NCBI GenBank assembly: GCA_029960045.1
Contig: JASCOV010000007.1
Location: 62,001 to 126,000 of the forward strand
Origin: Flavobacteriaceae bacterium PS02293
Lineage (GTDB): Bacteria; Bacteroidota; Bacteroidia; Flavobacteriales; Weeksellaceae
Direction: 5' to 3'
Length of the DNA: 64,000 nucleotides
In this document: one piece after another, positions 1 through 11,120 of the stretch
Numbering within the stretch: the stretch's first letter is position 1
Layout: each line of letters begins with the position of its first letter
The notes under the pieces: generated by a model
Told to the model about the DNA's origin: nothing
The model's database searches: none
Seen by the model: only the letters and a program-made list of their open reading frames with translations
Made by a program: the position numbers and the translations under genes

Positions 1-774
1 GCCGCTATCGAACTCAAATATCAGCTTTTTCCTTATTTATACACTTATTCCAGAAAAGCGCACGACACCGGATTACCGATTACCAGAGGCCTTTTTATGG
101 AATATCCAAAAGATCCCGAAGCCGCAAAAATCGATAATCAGTTTATGTTTGGAGAAGAGATTCTCGTGGCGCCAGTTCTCAAAAAAGGGGAAAGGATAAA
201 ACGTGTCTATTTCCCGGATGGCGAATGGATCGATTTCAATGATAAAAAAACCGAATATCTGGGTGGCGAAAAATTGCCTTATAAAGCGCCACTCAACACC
301 ATCCCGATTTTTGTGAAAAAAGGATCGATTATCCCAATGATGCCTATTATGCAATACATTGGTGAGAGAAAAGATTATCCCGTGACCTTCCATATTTTCC
401 CGAATTATGAAGATGAGAAAGCAAGTTTCACACTTTATGAAGATGAGGGCGAAAATCAGGATTATCTGAAAGATATTTTTTCATTAACAAACATCATTTG
501 CACAACGGTTTCAAACGGTTATAACATTGATATTTCACCAGAGGACAAAGGTTTTCACCAGTCTGATAAAAGAAATTTTGTACTCAGTATTTTGAGCGAT
601 AAAAAACCAACTTCGGTTTCCATCAACGGAAATGTGGCAACATTTGTTCCTTTAGAAAAATTAAATATCGATAATGATTTCTCGCAACAATGGAGCTGGG
701 ATGAGAAAGGAAATAAAATTCTGGTGAAAACACCGGATCAAAGAAAAAAAATAAATATTAAAATAAATAATTAA
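1..774 (+). CDS. GH31 family alpha-glucosidase/xylosidase, C-terminal part (5' end outside window)
   Basis: The frame is open from base 1, so the gene begins left of the window; an internal ATG at 97 is not its start. The 257 visible residues begin with YLYTYSRKAH and GLPITRGLFMEYP, then FGEEILVAPV. These match the end of the GH31 TIM barrel and the following beta-sandwich, where family members read LLVAPV and a GxWxDF motif (here GEWIDF). The catalytic aspartates lie upstream and cannot be seen, so alpha-glucosidase versus alpha-xylosidase cannot be decided. The next gene, GH97, starts 6 bases after the stop, which suggests one operon for alpha-glucan breakdown. Confidence 0.9.
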   Translation, partial: AAIELKYQLFPYLYTYSRKAHDTGLPITRGLFMEYPKDPEAAKIDNQFMFGEEILVAPVLKKGERIKRVYFPDGEWIDFNDKKTEYLGGEKLPYKAPLNTIPIFVKKGSIIPMMPIMQYIGERKDYPVTFHIFPNYEDEKASFTLYEDEGENQDYLKDIFSLTNIICTTVSNGYNIDISPEDKGFHQSDKRNFVLSILSDKKPTSVSINGNVATFVPLEKLNIDNDFSQQWSWDEKGNKILVKTPDQRKKINIKINN

Positions 775-777
775 TAG

Positions 778-2937
<2,160 letters not shown>

Positions 2938-2952
2938 GATAAAATTTTAATA

Positions 2953-4977
2953 ATGTATAAAAACAGATTCAGCATCGCGGTCGTTATGGTTTTCCTGTTT
3001 GTTTTAGCAGCCAATGCTCAAAGCAAACGATCATTGTGGACGATTGATGCAACAAACACCGAAAATTATGTAGGCGCACCCATAGCAAACGGAAAAATCG
3101 GGATTCTCCCGTGGAAAGAGCCATTTTCTGTGCGCCACGTGATGCTGAATCACGTTTTTGATATTGGCGATGCCGGTGTAAACCAAGCGTTGCAAGGCAT
3201 CAATCCTTTTCATCTTGAAATGTCTCTGGACGGGCAAAAAGTAGAGATGAACCAAGCGAAAAACTGGAAACAGTCTTTGGATCTTAAAAAAGCAGTTCAT
3301 ACCACGTCGTTTATCATTCCTGGGAAAGCTGAAATCAAGTACAATATCACAGCCTTGCGGAATCTGCCCTATTCAGGATTGATAGAGGTGGAGATCAAAG
3401 CGCTGGATAATATCCAAATGGAATGCCTTAACCAAATGGAAATTCCCGGAGGTTATCAGGATATCAAAAAAAGAATTGTTTCTGCGAATGTAGGTCTAGA
3501 CGGTGGTAAGGAGATCATTCTCCAAACCGAAGCCTGGTCTTCGCACAAAGCACATCAGGTTTTTGCCTCATCCGAATTTATTTTCAATCATAAAAAATTG
3601 ACCATTAGAAATGAGGATCAAAGCAAAAATGTGATTGAAGGTACATTGAAAAAAGGAGAGACAGTTAAGTTTTCTTTGGTAGGTTCTGTCTGTACCAGCC
3701 GAGATTTTAACGATCCTAAAAGCGAATCAGAGCGGCAGGTGATTTATGTTTCATATTTGGGAACAGAAAGAATTCTGAAAGAACATTTTGCCTTGTGGGA
3801 AGATCTTTGGAAAGGCGATATCGAGATAGAAGGCGATGAAGAAGCGCAATTGGTCGCAAGATCAGCGTTGTTCAATCTTTATTCTAATGCTTCAGAAAAT
3901 TCGAGATTAAGTATTTCGCCAATGGGATTGTCGGGCACTTTTTACAGCGGACATATCTTTTGGGATTCCGAAACGTGGATGTATCCGCCGATGTTATTTT
4001 TGAATCAAGGCATTGCAAGATCGATGATCGATTACAGAACCGATCGTCTAAAAGCTGCTGAAAACAGGGCTTTGTCCTACGGTTACAAAGGCGCAATGTT
4101 CCCTTGGGAATCGGATGACAAAGGTGAAGAGGCAACACCTATCAATGCATTAACAGGTCAGTTTGAGCATCATATAACCGCAGATATTGCCGTTGCCTTG
4201 TGGCATTTTTACAATATGACGCAGGACAAAGACTGGCTCATAAAAGAAGGCTATCCTGTGACGCAAAAAATTGCGGAATTCTGGACTTCCCGAGCGAGCA
4301 AAAATACCAACGGAAGTTATTCTATCCGATATGTGATTGGTGCAGATGAGTATGCAGAGGGCGTAGATGACAATGCCTTTACCAATGCTGCAACCAAAAA
4401 AGCATTGGAATATGCAACGCTTGCTTCAGCAATCTGTGGTAAAACAGCACCTCGAATTTGGAAAGAGATCAGTGACAATCTGATTATTAATCAAATGCAA
4501 AATGGAGTAACTCAGGAATACAAAGGCTATAACGGACAAACGATAAAACAGGCAGATGCGAATCTATTGGCTTATCCGCTTGGCATTATCACAGATCCGA
4601 AACAGATCAAAAAAGACCTGGAATATTACTCCGGAAAAGTGGATCAACAAAATGGTCCCGCAATGACGTTTTCGGTTTTTTCTGTTCAGTATGCAAGATT
4701 GGGTGATGCAGACAAGGCTTATTCTTATTTTAAAAAAGCCTACCAACCCAACCAAAGACCACCATTTGGTGTTTTGGCCGAAACCGCTACCAGTTCCAAT
4801 CCTTATTTTATGACAGGAGCCGGCGGCATTTTGCAAGCATTCATTAATGGTTTCGGCGGTTTGGATATTACAGAAAACGGAATTGTTCAGCATAAGACTG
4901 TACTTCCAAAACACTGGAAAAAACTCACCATCAAAGGCGTCGGTTCTGAACGGAAAGATTTTGTAGTAACTCAGTAA
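2953..4977 (+). CDS. GH65 family protein (maltose/trehalose hydrolase or phosphorylase-like), exported
   Basis: This 674-residue protein has a signal peptide (cleavage near ANA-QS, about residue 22), an N-terminal beta-sandwich and an (alpha/alpha)6 barrel. GH65 signatures are GHIFWDSETWM, GAMFPWES and GADEYAEGVDDNAFTN. The glutamate of the last motif, E466, aligns with the general acid of GH65 enzymes. Family members act on alpha-linked disaccharides such as trehalose, maltose or kojibiose. The signal peptide favours hydrolysis over intracellular phosphorolysis, but that is inference. It follows the GH97 gene by 15 bases, so it probably belongs to the same maltooligosaccharide operon. Confidence 0.88.
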   Translation: MYKNRFSIAVVMVFLFVLAANAQSKRSLWTIDATNTENYVGAPIANGKIGILPWKEPFSVRHVMLNHVFDIGDAGVNQALQGINPFHLEMSLDGQKVEMNQAKNWKQSLDLKKAVHTTSFIIPGKAEIKYNITALRNLPYSGLIEVEIKALDNIQMECLNQMEIPGGYQDIKKRIVSANVGLDGGKEIILQTEAWSSHKAHQVFASSEFIFNHKKLTIRNEDQSKNVIEGTLKKGETVKFSLVGSVCTSRDFNDPKSESERQVIYVSYLGTERILKEHFALWEDLWKGDIEIEGDEEAQLVARSALFNLYSNASENSRLSISPMGLSGTFYSGHIFWDSETWMYPPMLFLNQGIARSMIDYRTDRLKAAENRALSYGYKGAMFPWESDDKGEEATPINALTGQFEHHITADIAVALWHFYNMTQDKDWLIKEGYPVTQKIAEFWTSRASKNTNGSYSIRYVIGADEYAEGVDDNAFTNAATKKALEYATLASAICGKTAPRIWKEISDNLIINQMQNGVTQEYKGYNGQTIKQADANLLAYPLGIITDPKQIKKDLEYYSGKVDQQNGPAMTFSVFSVQYARLGDADKAYSYFKKAYQPNQRPPFGVLAETATSSNPYFMTGAGGILQAFINGFGGLDITENGIVQHKTVLPKHWKKLTIKGVGSERKDFVVTQ

Positions 4978-5023
4978 ATATTATTGATAAAACTATAAAT
5001 AAAAACAATTTAAACTAATAACA

Positions 5024-5344
5024 ATGAAAACCTTTTTTAAACATACTATTATGAAAACAAAAATTCTTTCTTTGGTTTTCCTGCTTGTTAATGCAGGAAT
5101 TACTTTGGCACAATTGCCATCGACATTGTATATGGTTGGAAATGCCGTACCGATAGGCTGGCATATAGACAAAGCTATTGCTATGGAGACTGTTTCCAAT
5201 GGCGAGGCTTCACCGTCCTTTACAAGATCAAGACAATTTAATTTTCCATTCAGACAGAGGGATACAGTATGCGTGCACAGAATTTACGTCAATAGTCGGG
5301 AAAAACATTACCCGAAGTATGAGTGGAAAAGGAAATTGCTATGA
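5024..5344 (+). pseudogene. Truncated SusE/SusF-like starch-binding outer membrane protein
   Basis: The first residues are a signal peptide (best start the second ATG at 5051; cleavage near TLA-QLP). Then comes LYMVGNAVPIGW...AIAM, the opening of a SusE/SusF starch-binding module. Homology stops near base 5190-5225, where another frame carries an IS3-type transposase tail; the SusE frame then runs through foreign sequence to a stop at 5344. Intact family members have about 350-480 residues. It follows the GH65 gene by 46 bases, the place expected for a Sus binding protein. The gene looks destroyed by insertion followed by deletion. Confidence 0.75.
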
Positions 5345-5552
5345 CAATGCTGTAGCGGAGAGTTTTTTCAAGACTCTGAAAACCGAACTTGTCTATCAAA
5401 ATAAATATGAAACTAGAGATCATGACAAAAAATCTGTGTTTGAATATATAGAAACATTTTACAACACTCACAGAAGACATTCAGCTTTAGGAAATTTAAC
5501 CATAAGAGAGTATCAAAATTTAATGTCTAACCAATCTAAAAATGTAGCGTAA
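5220..5552 (+). pseudogene. IS3-family transposase OrfB, C-terminal fragment
   Basis: About 110 residues of a DDE integrase-type transposase are readable. LIFHSDRGIQYA carries the second catalytic aspartate. GNCYDNAVAESFFKTLK carries the catalytic glutamate. The tail FNTHRRHSALGNLTIREY (here YNTHRRH) is typical of IS3/IS150 OrfB. The first catalytic aspartate, the helix-turn-helix and OrfA are missing, so it cannot transpose. It is fused out of frame to the truncated SusE-like gene; homology may begin a little before 5220. Confidence 0.85.
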
Positions 5553-5593
5553 AGAAGTATATAAATTTTGTCTCAAAAATAGTTGCAAGTTCA
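5220..5593 (+). mobile_element. Remnant of an IS3-family insertion sequence (right end)
   Basis: The stretch holds the last third of an IS3-type transposase and, after its stop at 5552, the segment GTCTCAAAAATAGTTGCAAG that leads into TTCA ending at 5593. An end in CA preceded by such a segment is what an IS3-family right inverted repeat looks like. The left end and the first part of the transposase are absent. Upstream sequence switches directly to the SusE-like gene, so most of the element and the distal part of that gene are gone. The left boundary is uncertain by about 30 bases. Confidence 0.65.
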
Positions 5594-5647
5594 TTCCATC
5601 AATTATAATTAAATTGGTACAGAAATATGTTATTATCTTATTTAAAT

Positions 5648-7120
5648 TTAAGAATGAATATATTGTAAATAGCTTTCCACTGAGTCAAAATTACTGATTT
5701 GCAATTTTTTCTTGAGCCTCATTTTACACGCTCTTACGCTTTGTGGAGAAATGCCAAGGCTGTTTGCCATTTCGTTGCCATTCAGTTTTAATGTCATAAG
5801 AACCAGGATTCGTACTTCGGCCTCAGTCACGGAAATGCCGCTTTGTTTTATCCTGCTGAAGAAATAGGGATATATTTCGGCAAAACGCTTCTTAAATTTA
5901 TCCCAACCATCGTCGGTAAAGATTTTCTGTTCCAATAGTTCAGTGACATCGTAATCGATATCCGTATTTTCTTTATCGGTTTCCTGTAATTTGCTGATGA
6001 TGTTGTTTTTATGCGTAAGATCTATAATGTAGGTTTTAAGGTTGTCTTCCTTCACTTGAATTATTTGTTTTGAATTTTCAAGCTCCAGTTCAAGTTGTTT
6101 TTTTCTGAATTTAATAATAGAAAGGTATCGGTAAATAAAAAATGCAGAAATAAGCAACGCAACCAAAGCACAAAATGCAATAATCATAAAACGGTTATTA
6201 GCTATTTTCTTTTCATTCTGAAGATTTTTGATACGAAGATTTTTAACCTCAATACCCAGATTTGCCTGATATTGCGATAAGATTTTACTTTGATTGGCTT
6301 TCATAAGGCTCTTTTCTACTTCATAATGTTTCTTGAAGTAAAACAATGCCGAATCCGGGATTCTAAAAAGATCGTAATTATGGGATAGCTCGTTAAGCCC
6401 CTCGCTTATCCGGACTTTACTTTTGACTTTATAACTTAGCTTCAGGCATTTCCGGGCTGCGTCGAGTGCTTTTTCTTTGTTGCCTTGTTTAGCATAGACA
6501 GCACTCAGATTTTGATAGGCGATTGCCTTACCTTCTGTATTGTCTATTTTGTTGCATTCTTCTAAAGACAAAAGATAGAATTTTAAAGCTTCGTTATATA
6601 CACCCGAATACCTGTAAATCTGACCTTGATTATTGTAAGCGATTGCTAAATCTTTGGGTTTTTCAATTTCTATAAATAATCTGATTGCCTCATTATTTTG
6701 AGCAAATGCCTCTTCAAAATTTCGTTCTTCTTTTAGGATCAGTGCCCTGTTGGTATGGGTCAAACCCAAAAGTCTTTTCATTCCGTTTTTTTCTGCCAGT
6801 GCAGCAGATTCGGTGTAGCATTCCATTGCAGCAGTGTTATTCTCAAGACGCCAATGCACCAGTCCCAGATTGTTAAGAAGGGTAGCTGTTTCTTTTTCAT
6901 CGCCGGTTGCTTTTACTTTTTTATAAGCCTTGGTAAAATAGTTGAGCGATTCCTGATAGTTTCCTAAATGCCATTGCTCATCGCCAAGATTTCTCAGATC
7001 TGCCGAGGTATTTGGTACAATAAGATTGTTTTTGGCACCAGATTCATCGACTTTATCATTGCAGGAAAAGGCAAAGAGTAAGATTAGGCACAGATTTTTA
7101 AACCACTTTACTTTGTTCAT
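5648..7120 (-). CDS. TPR repeat membrane-bound regulator with C-terminal HTH
   Basis: A 490-residue protein of a Bacteroidota sensor-regulator type. The N-terminus is a lipoprotein-like signal (AFSC, Cys at about residue 19). About seven TPR units follow, then one membrane helix (FMIIAFCALVALLISAFF), a charged coiled coil, and a LuxR-like HTH (SVTEAEVRILVLM...NSLGISPQSVRACKMRLKKKL). The expected topology is periplasmic TPRs and a cytoplasmic DNA-binding end. ATG 7120 was chosen because a consensus promoter at 7136-7165 excludes the TTG at 7165 and places transcription start near 7130; ATG 7129 is also possible. It lies downstream of the T9SS gene at 7217-10366, its probable partner. The ligand is unknown. 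Confidence 0.85.
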   Translation of the reverse strand: MNKVKWFKNLCLILLFAFSCNDKVDESGAKNNLIVPNTSADLRNLGDEQWHLGNYQESLNYFTKAYKKVKATGDEKETATLLNNLGLVHWRLENNTAAMECYTESAALAEKNGMKRLLGLTHTNRALILKEERNFEEAFAQNNEAIRLFIEIEKPKDLAIAYNNQGQIYRYSGVYNEALKFYLLSLEECNKIDNTEGKAIAYQNLSAVYAKQGNKEKALDAARKCLKLSYKVKSKVRISEGLNELSHNYDLFRIPDSALFYFKKHYEVEKSLMKANQSKILSQYQANLGIEVKNLRIKNLQNEKKIANNRFMIIAFCALVALLISAFFIYRYLSIIKFRKKQLELELENSKQIIQVKEDNLKTYIIDLTHKNNIISKLQETDKENTDIDYDVTELLEQKIFTDDGWDKFKKRFAEIYPYFFSRIKQSGISVTEAEVRILVLMTLKLNGNEMANSLGISPQSVRACKMRLKKKLQISNFDSVESYLQYIHS

Positions 7121-7135
7121 ATTCAGCATAATGTT

Positions 7136-7165
7136 CAAATTTAAATTTTTATCCTGCATAAACAA
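7136..7165 (-). promoter_or_regulatory. Bacteroidota-type promoter for the TPR regulator
   Basis: On the minus strand TTG (7165-7163) is separated by 19 bases from TAAATTTG (7143-7136), an exact match to the flavobacterial pattern TTG-N19-TAnnTTTG. Predicted transcription start is near 7130, about 10 bases before the ATG at 7120. The TTG lies in the T-run of the preceding gene's terminator. Confidence 0.65.
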
Positions 7166-7197
7166 AAAAAGGCTCCGGATATTTACCCAGAGCCTTT
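7162..7197 (-). terminator. Rho-independent terminator of the T9SS gene
   Basis: Read on the minus strand, AAAGGCTC (7197-7190) pairs with GAGCCTTT (7175-7168) and is followed by a run of T. It sits 20 bases after the stop codon at 7217 and directly before the regulator gene, so the regulator depends on its own promoter or on read-through. Confidence 0.75.
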
Positions 7198-7216
7198 GTA
7201 TTAAAATTGACGAAAA

Positions 7217-10200
7217 CTATTTGATGATCATTTTCTTGGCTTGTTTAATGCCAGATGATTCCAGTTGATAAAAATATATTCCGGTTGGTAAACCTTGGGT
7301 ATCAAATATTACTTTGTTGCTACCTTTAGGATAATTAGCATTGGTTAGTTCTCTAATCAAACTACCTTGGGTGTTATACAATCTCACAACAACCTTTCCT
7401 GCATTAATGAGATTAAATGGTATTGTTGTACTTTCTGAAACAGGGTTGGGATAGTTTTGGCCTAATGTATCATTTACAGTTGAAGGGTTTAATCCATCCG
7501 AAAGACCCAATGTTCCATCGTGTTCTGTTTCAAAAAAATAAAGACCCTTATAAAAAGACTGATTACCGATACTGCCCGCCAACAAAAGCCTACCGTCAGA
7601 ATGTGGGATTAATTTTTGTCCAAAAAACTCAGCATATTCTGACCCTATAAAAGATGTTTCGCCTTTGTTTTGCCCGTTTTTATCAATTTTAACTAAGGAA
7701 GCGATCGGGAATGGCTGACTGAAAATTTTGTAAGGAAATGGGTCTGTAATGATTTGGTTCATAATATATGACATATCAGAAGCATCAATATAAAAGTCGT
7801 TATAATAACGCAAATTTTCTGATTCAAAATTCCAAAGTTGTTCACCAGCAGGACTATATTTTACAAGTGTATTGTTGATGTCTCCAGTAATTGAAAGGCT
7901 GTACCCTACAACAGCAATATCGCCGTTACTGAAAGGTTTGATAGTATAAGAACGTTCGTTTTTGTCTTCATTACCAAAAGTTTTGCTCCAAAGTTTGTTT
8001 CCCATGGTACTTATTTTTGCTGTTAAGATATCATCTGCATAAGTTTCATTATTTTTCGTGTAACCGTTGATATAAATGCTGTTGTCATTAGCAATGTAAA
8101 GATCGGTTCCATAGGAATTTGCACCTTCAATATTTACAGGAACAATCCAACCTGGAGAACCATCAGCGTTAAACTGAACCGCTGTCAGGTTTACATTTTC
8201 AGCGATGAAATTACCACTTCCGTGTGTACCTGCAAGAATCAGCCGTTTGTTGGAATCTACTTTACCTGCACTTATTCTGTAGATTGTATTACCACTTAAT
8301 CCCGGCATAAAGGTTTTCCACTCTTGAGAACCATCCGAACCAAGTTTAATTCCTAAAAAGGAGCTTGCGCCACCCTCTGTTTCTTTTGCGACACCGCCAA
8401 GATAAACCGATCCATCCGCCTGAGGTTCCATAACATAAACCTGAGGATTATATAACTCTATATTCTTTGACCAAAGCTGATTACCTTCCGGCGAGAGTTT
8501 TATCACTTTCAGAGCAGGAGGATACTGTTCAAAACTTGGCAATAGACAAACGTAGGAATTTCCATTAATATCCGTCCTAGCTACAATTCCTTCTGCAGCA
8601 TTACCGTTTTCTGAATTAAAAACTTTGTTCCAAACAATATTCCCTTGTGCATTATGTTTGACAAGGAAATAGTTGTTGTTCAACATATCATCAGAAAAGC
8701 TATAATATGAACCTGTAGACAATGTATTTCCATTATTGTCACTGAAAGAATTGAGCATAGTCGCATCTTTCGTACCCACGTTCGTGTAGATTTCATTCCA
8801 TTCTGTTGCAGGACTTGTTGTCCCAAATGTTGATTTTACGGTTTCAAAAACAGCACCTTTTTCCGTATAATATGAATTGACAGAGAAATAGATATTACCA
8901 CTGTCATCTGTTCCAACACCTGCCATTTGTCCCATACTCGCCATTCCTGTAGCAGTAGAAATTACAAAAGCAGATTGACCCAAAAGAGTTCCATCCACCG
9001 AATATTTATAAGCACGTGCCGCAACATCCTGTTCCCATTCTTCTGCACCCTGCGTCATACCATTGGCAGATACGATGATATTATTTTCTTTATCAAAAGA
9101 TAATGTAGCATTTTTGTTATCAATAAGATCTGTGGTTTCTTTTACCCAGTTTTGTGTACCATCTGTATCGTATGATAATAGCACAGTTCCGTCATCTGAA
9201 AAACCACCCGAATGACTACCTACTACATAAAGCTTATTATTTTTCAGACTAATTTTCCAAGCATTGGTATTGTCGTTATCACTTTTGTAAGTTTTAGTCC
9301 ATTGTTGTTGGCCGTCAGAATTATACTTAATGGTTCCTATTCGATTAAGGAATGTATCAAAAGTTCCGGTAACATAGATATTACCTTCATTATCACTTGT
9401 AATTGCCTGTGCTACAGAATTGGTCACTTCAGCAACATTGTCTGGATCTGTACTTTCATAGTTAAAGGCTTGTTCCCAAAGTTTTGAACCATTAGCATTG
9501 TATTTAATAGTATGATAATTTAACCAACCATTTTCATTAGGACTGTAACCACTAACCAAAACATTCCCGTTAAGATCTACGGCAATAGTTGTGGCTTCAT
9601 TCCAGGTTTCTGCACCACCCGGATTTTCGGTATGATGCCATTGTTCGGCACCATTGCTGTTATATTTTATGGTAAGATAATCTACAGAATTTCCGGACCA
9701 AGCAATTCCCGTAATATAAACATTACCATTGGAATCGGTTGTCATACTATTTGGAACTTCAATTCCACCTGAATTATTGTCAAATGTAACATCCCAAAGT
9801 TTTGAACCATCTGTATTATATTTAATAGTTCTTATATCCATATCGTTACCATTCCATTTAAGACCAGATACGATGATATTCCCTAAATTATCAAATGCGA
9901 TATGCATCCCATATTCTACAGCATATTGTGTCGCCTGCTCACGTTTTTGCCACAGCGTTTGTCCATTTGGACTAATCTTAATCGTGAAAAAATCTCCTGA
10001 AGCTTGAGTTTCATTAGAACTTCCACCTGTAATGTACGTGTTACCAGCGTTATCTGTTATAGAAGCATAGGGAATATTATTACCTTTATAAGCTTCGCCG
10101 CCATAGAACTCAAATTTGTTGGATAATTTTTTAGCGTTTGATGCTGACAAACCAATTTCAGATAACTTTTTTTGTTCAGGATCCGCGAAGTTTTTATGCG

Positions 10201-10366
10201 CCTCGTTCAATTTGAAAGAATCCCATCGTGATAATAAAGAAATACTGCCACTCGTTTTGGAAACTAGATAACCGTTTTGTTTTTTAAGATCTGTGCTTTG
10301 TGCTTCAACGTCTTTATAGAATGCTATTAGCAACAAAGTAAAAATAAATTTGAGATTTAATTTCAT
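7217..10366 (-). CDS. T9SS-exported beta-propeller protein with SBBP-type repeats
   Basis: A 1049-residue protein with a signal peptide (cleavage near VEA-QS, about residue 22). Roughly twenty repeats of the form TIKYNSNG.QQW...D..GNIYVTG match the SBBP/beta-propeller repeat family. The last ~75 residues (NYPNPVSESTTIPF...VRLYNTQGSLI...GIYFYQLES...KMIIK) are a T9SS type A sorting domain, so the protein should cross the outer membrane and be anchored or released at the surface. No enzyme motif was found; adhesion or binding is only a guess. Tandem TGTCAA half-sites lie 63 bases upstream of the ATG. Downstream is the TPR regulator gene. Confidence 0.88.
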   Translation of the reverse strand: MKLNLKFIFTLLLIAFYKDVEAQSTDLKKQNGYLVSKTSGSISLLSRWDSFKLNEAHKNFADPEQKKLSEIGLSASNAKKLSNKFEFYGGEAYKGNNIPYASITDNAGNTYITGGSSNETQASGDFFTIKISPNGQTLWQKREQATQYAVEYGMHIAFDNLGNIIVSGLKWNGNDMDIRTIKYNTDGSKLWDVTFDNNSGGIEVPNSMTTDSNGNVYITGIAWSGNSVDYLTIKYNSNGAEQWHHTENPGGAETWNEATTIAVDLNGNVLVSGYSPNENGWLNYHTIKYNANGSKLWEQAFNYESTDPDNVAEVTNSVAQAITSDNEGNIYVTGTFDTFLNRIGTIKYNSDGQQQWTKTYKSDNDNTNAWKISLKNNKLYVVGSHSGGFSDDGTVLLSYDTDGTQNWVKETTDLIDNKNATLSFDKENNIIVSANGMTQGAEEWEQDVAARAYKYSVDGTLLGQSAFVISTATGMASMGQMAGVGTDDSGNIYFSVNSYYTEKGAVFETVKSTFGTTSPATEWNEIYTNVGTKDATMLNSFSDNNGNTLSTGSYYSFSDDMLNNNYFLVKHNAQGNIVWNKVFNSENGNAAEGIVARTDINGNSYVCLLPSFEQYPPALKVIKLSPEGNQLWSKNIELYNPQVYVMEPQADGSVYLGGVAKETEGGASSFLGIKLGSDGSQEWKTFMPGLSGNTIYRISAGKVDSNKRLILAGTHGSGNFIAENVNLTAVQFNADGSPGWIVPVNIEGANSYGTDLYIANDNSIYINGYTKNNETYADDILTAKISTMGNKLWSKTFGNEDKNERSYTIKPFSNGDIAVVGYSLSITGDINNTLVKYSPAGEQLWNFESENLRYYNDFYIDASDMSYIMNQIITDPFPYKIFSQPFPIASLVKIDKNGQNKGETSFIGSEYAEFFGQKLIPHSDGRLLLAGSIGNQSFYKGLYFFETEHDGTLGLSDGLNPSTVNDTLGQNYPNPVSESTTIPFNLINAGKVVVRLYNTQGSLIRELTNANYPKGSNKVIFDTQGLPTGIYFYQLESSGIKQAKKMIIK

Positions 10367-10429
10367 CTAAATACAATTTAATTGTTTTAGGTAAATTTAT
10401 TCCAAATATCAGTCTTTAATGTGCTTAAC

Positions 10430-10450
10430 GTGTTGACATTGGTGTTGACA
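10430..10450 (-). promoter_or_regulatory. Tandem TGTCAACAC half-sites upstream of the T9SS gene
   Basis: On the minus strand TGTCAACAC occurs twice in direct orientation with a 12-base period (10450-10442 and 10438-10430). The near end is 63 bases before the ATG at 10366. A -7-like GATATTTG lies at 10410-10403, so the repeats sit just upstream of the -33 region, where an activator would bind. The motif resembles the TGTCAC pairs at 11045 and 14438. Confidence 0.45.
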
Positions 10451-10514
10451 AATGAGAATTTCGCTTAATATTTATGAGGATTTGGAGTGGAAAGAAAACC
10501 TTAATTGTTTTGGT

Positions 10515-10820
10515 CTAAGAATAAATATGAGTGATCACGCCACTGCCAATTATATTTGAATTTATAAGAAGGTCGAAGCCCAGCCCTGTATATATTTTTT
10601 CTAAGGCTTCTTTGGCGTCAGGCAAAATAATATCGGCACCTACGGTATCGCCGGGAAATACAAATTCGGTCTCTGTAAACGTTTGATTGGCAATAAAATC
10701 CTGATTGTCATATGGAAATCTGATTACACTCCGGAAACCTGAAGAAACAGGCGTTACAATGCCTCCGTCTTCTGTTGCAAGATAGGTGAGTGTCGCTTTA
10801 AAATGAGGTTTCTTATTCAT
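10515..10820 (-). CDS. Stand-alone EF-Tu domain III-like protein
   Basis: A 101-residue protein that aligns along its length with the third beta-barrel domain of elongation factor Tu: KPHFKATLTYLATEDGG for KFKAEVYVLSKEEGG, VFPGDTVGADI for MVMPGDNVEMEV, and GLGFDLL....IGSGVI for GLRFAIREGGRTVGAGVV. There is no GTPase domain or domain II. In EF-Tu, domain III contacts EF-Ts, aminoacyl-tRNA and kirromycin-type antibiotics. What a free domain does is unknown. It is monocistronic, between two T9SS modules. Confidence 0.75.
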   Translation of the reverse strand: MNKKPHFKATLTYLATEDGGIVTPVSSGFRSVIRFPYDNQDFIANQTFTETEFVFPGDTVGADIILPDAKEALEKIYTGLGFDLLINSNIIGSGVITHIYS

Positions 10821-11042
10821 TCTATAATTTTAAATTGAAAAAATATCAAACTTTGAACCGCTTTTGTGGTTATCAACTTTCGGCATCAGGGATATTATGC
10901 TTCATGATTGCAAATTTAAGAAAGCATCATTTACCAAAAAATTAGCTATCAATAAAAAATATTTTCACTCGTTTCAATGTTTTTTTCATAGAATCATAAA
11001 GTTAGTAAGCTTCAAATCATTTCATATTTGTAATTTTTTATA
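10821..11042. other. Intergenic region, no gene seen
   Basis: AT-rich spacer between the divergent EF-Tu-like gene and the FG-GAP T9SS gene. It presumably holds both promoters. No exact TTG-N19-TAnnTTTG pair, RNA gene or repeat was recognised apart from the TGTCAC pair that follows. Confidence 0.5.
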
Positions 11043-11063
11043 GTTGTCACATAATGTCACGCC
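11043..11063 (+). promoter_or_regulatory. Operator-like tandem TGTCAC pair, copy 1
   Basis: TGTCAC at 11045-11050 and again at 11055-11060, one helical turn (10 bases) apart in direct orientation, within a 21-base block flanked by GT and GCC. A second block, identical at 19 of 21 bases, lies at 14436-14456. Both blocks end exactly 57 bases before an ATG (here 11121). The TPR-HTH gene encoded between the two copies is the obvious candidate binder, which is inference. Confidence 0.6.
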
Positions 11064-11120
11064 TTCTATGACAGAATTCGATTTTCCATTGTATAAATTC
11101 ACTTCACAAAAAATTTATAT

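Noticed and set aside
97..99. ATG at 97 as start of the first gene
   Set aside because: Upstream codons from base 1 continue conserved GH31 sequence in frame.
7121..7165. Upstream start codons (TTG 7165, ATG 7159, ATG 7129) for the TPR regulator
   Set aside because: The TTG lies in a terminator T-run and forms the -33 element of a consensus promoter; the start is more likely 7120 (7129 possible).
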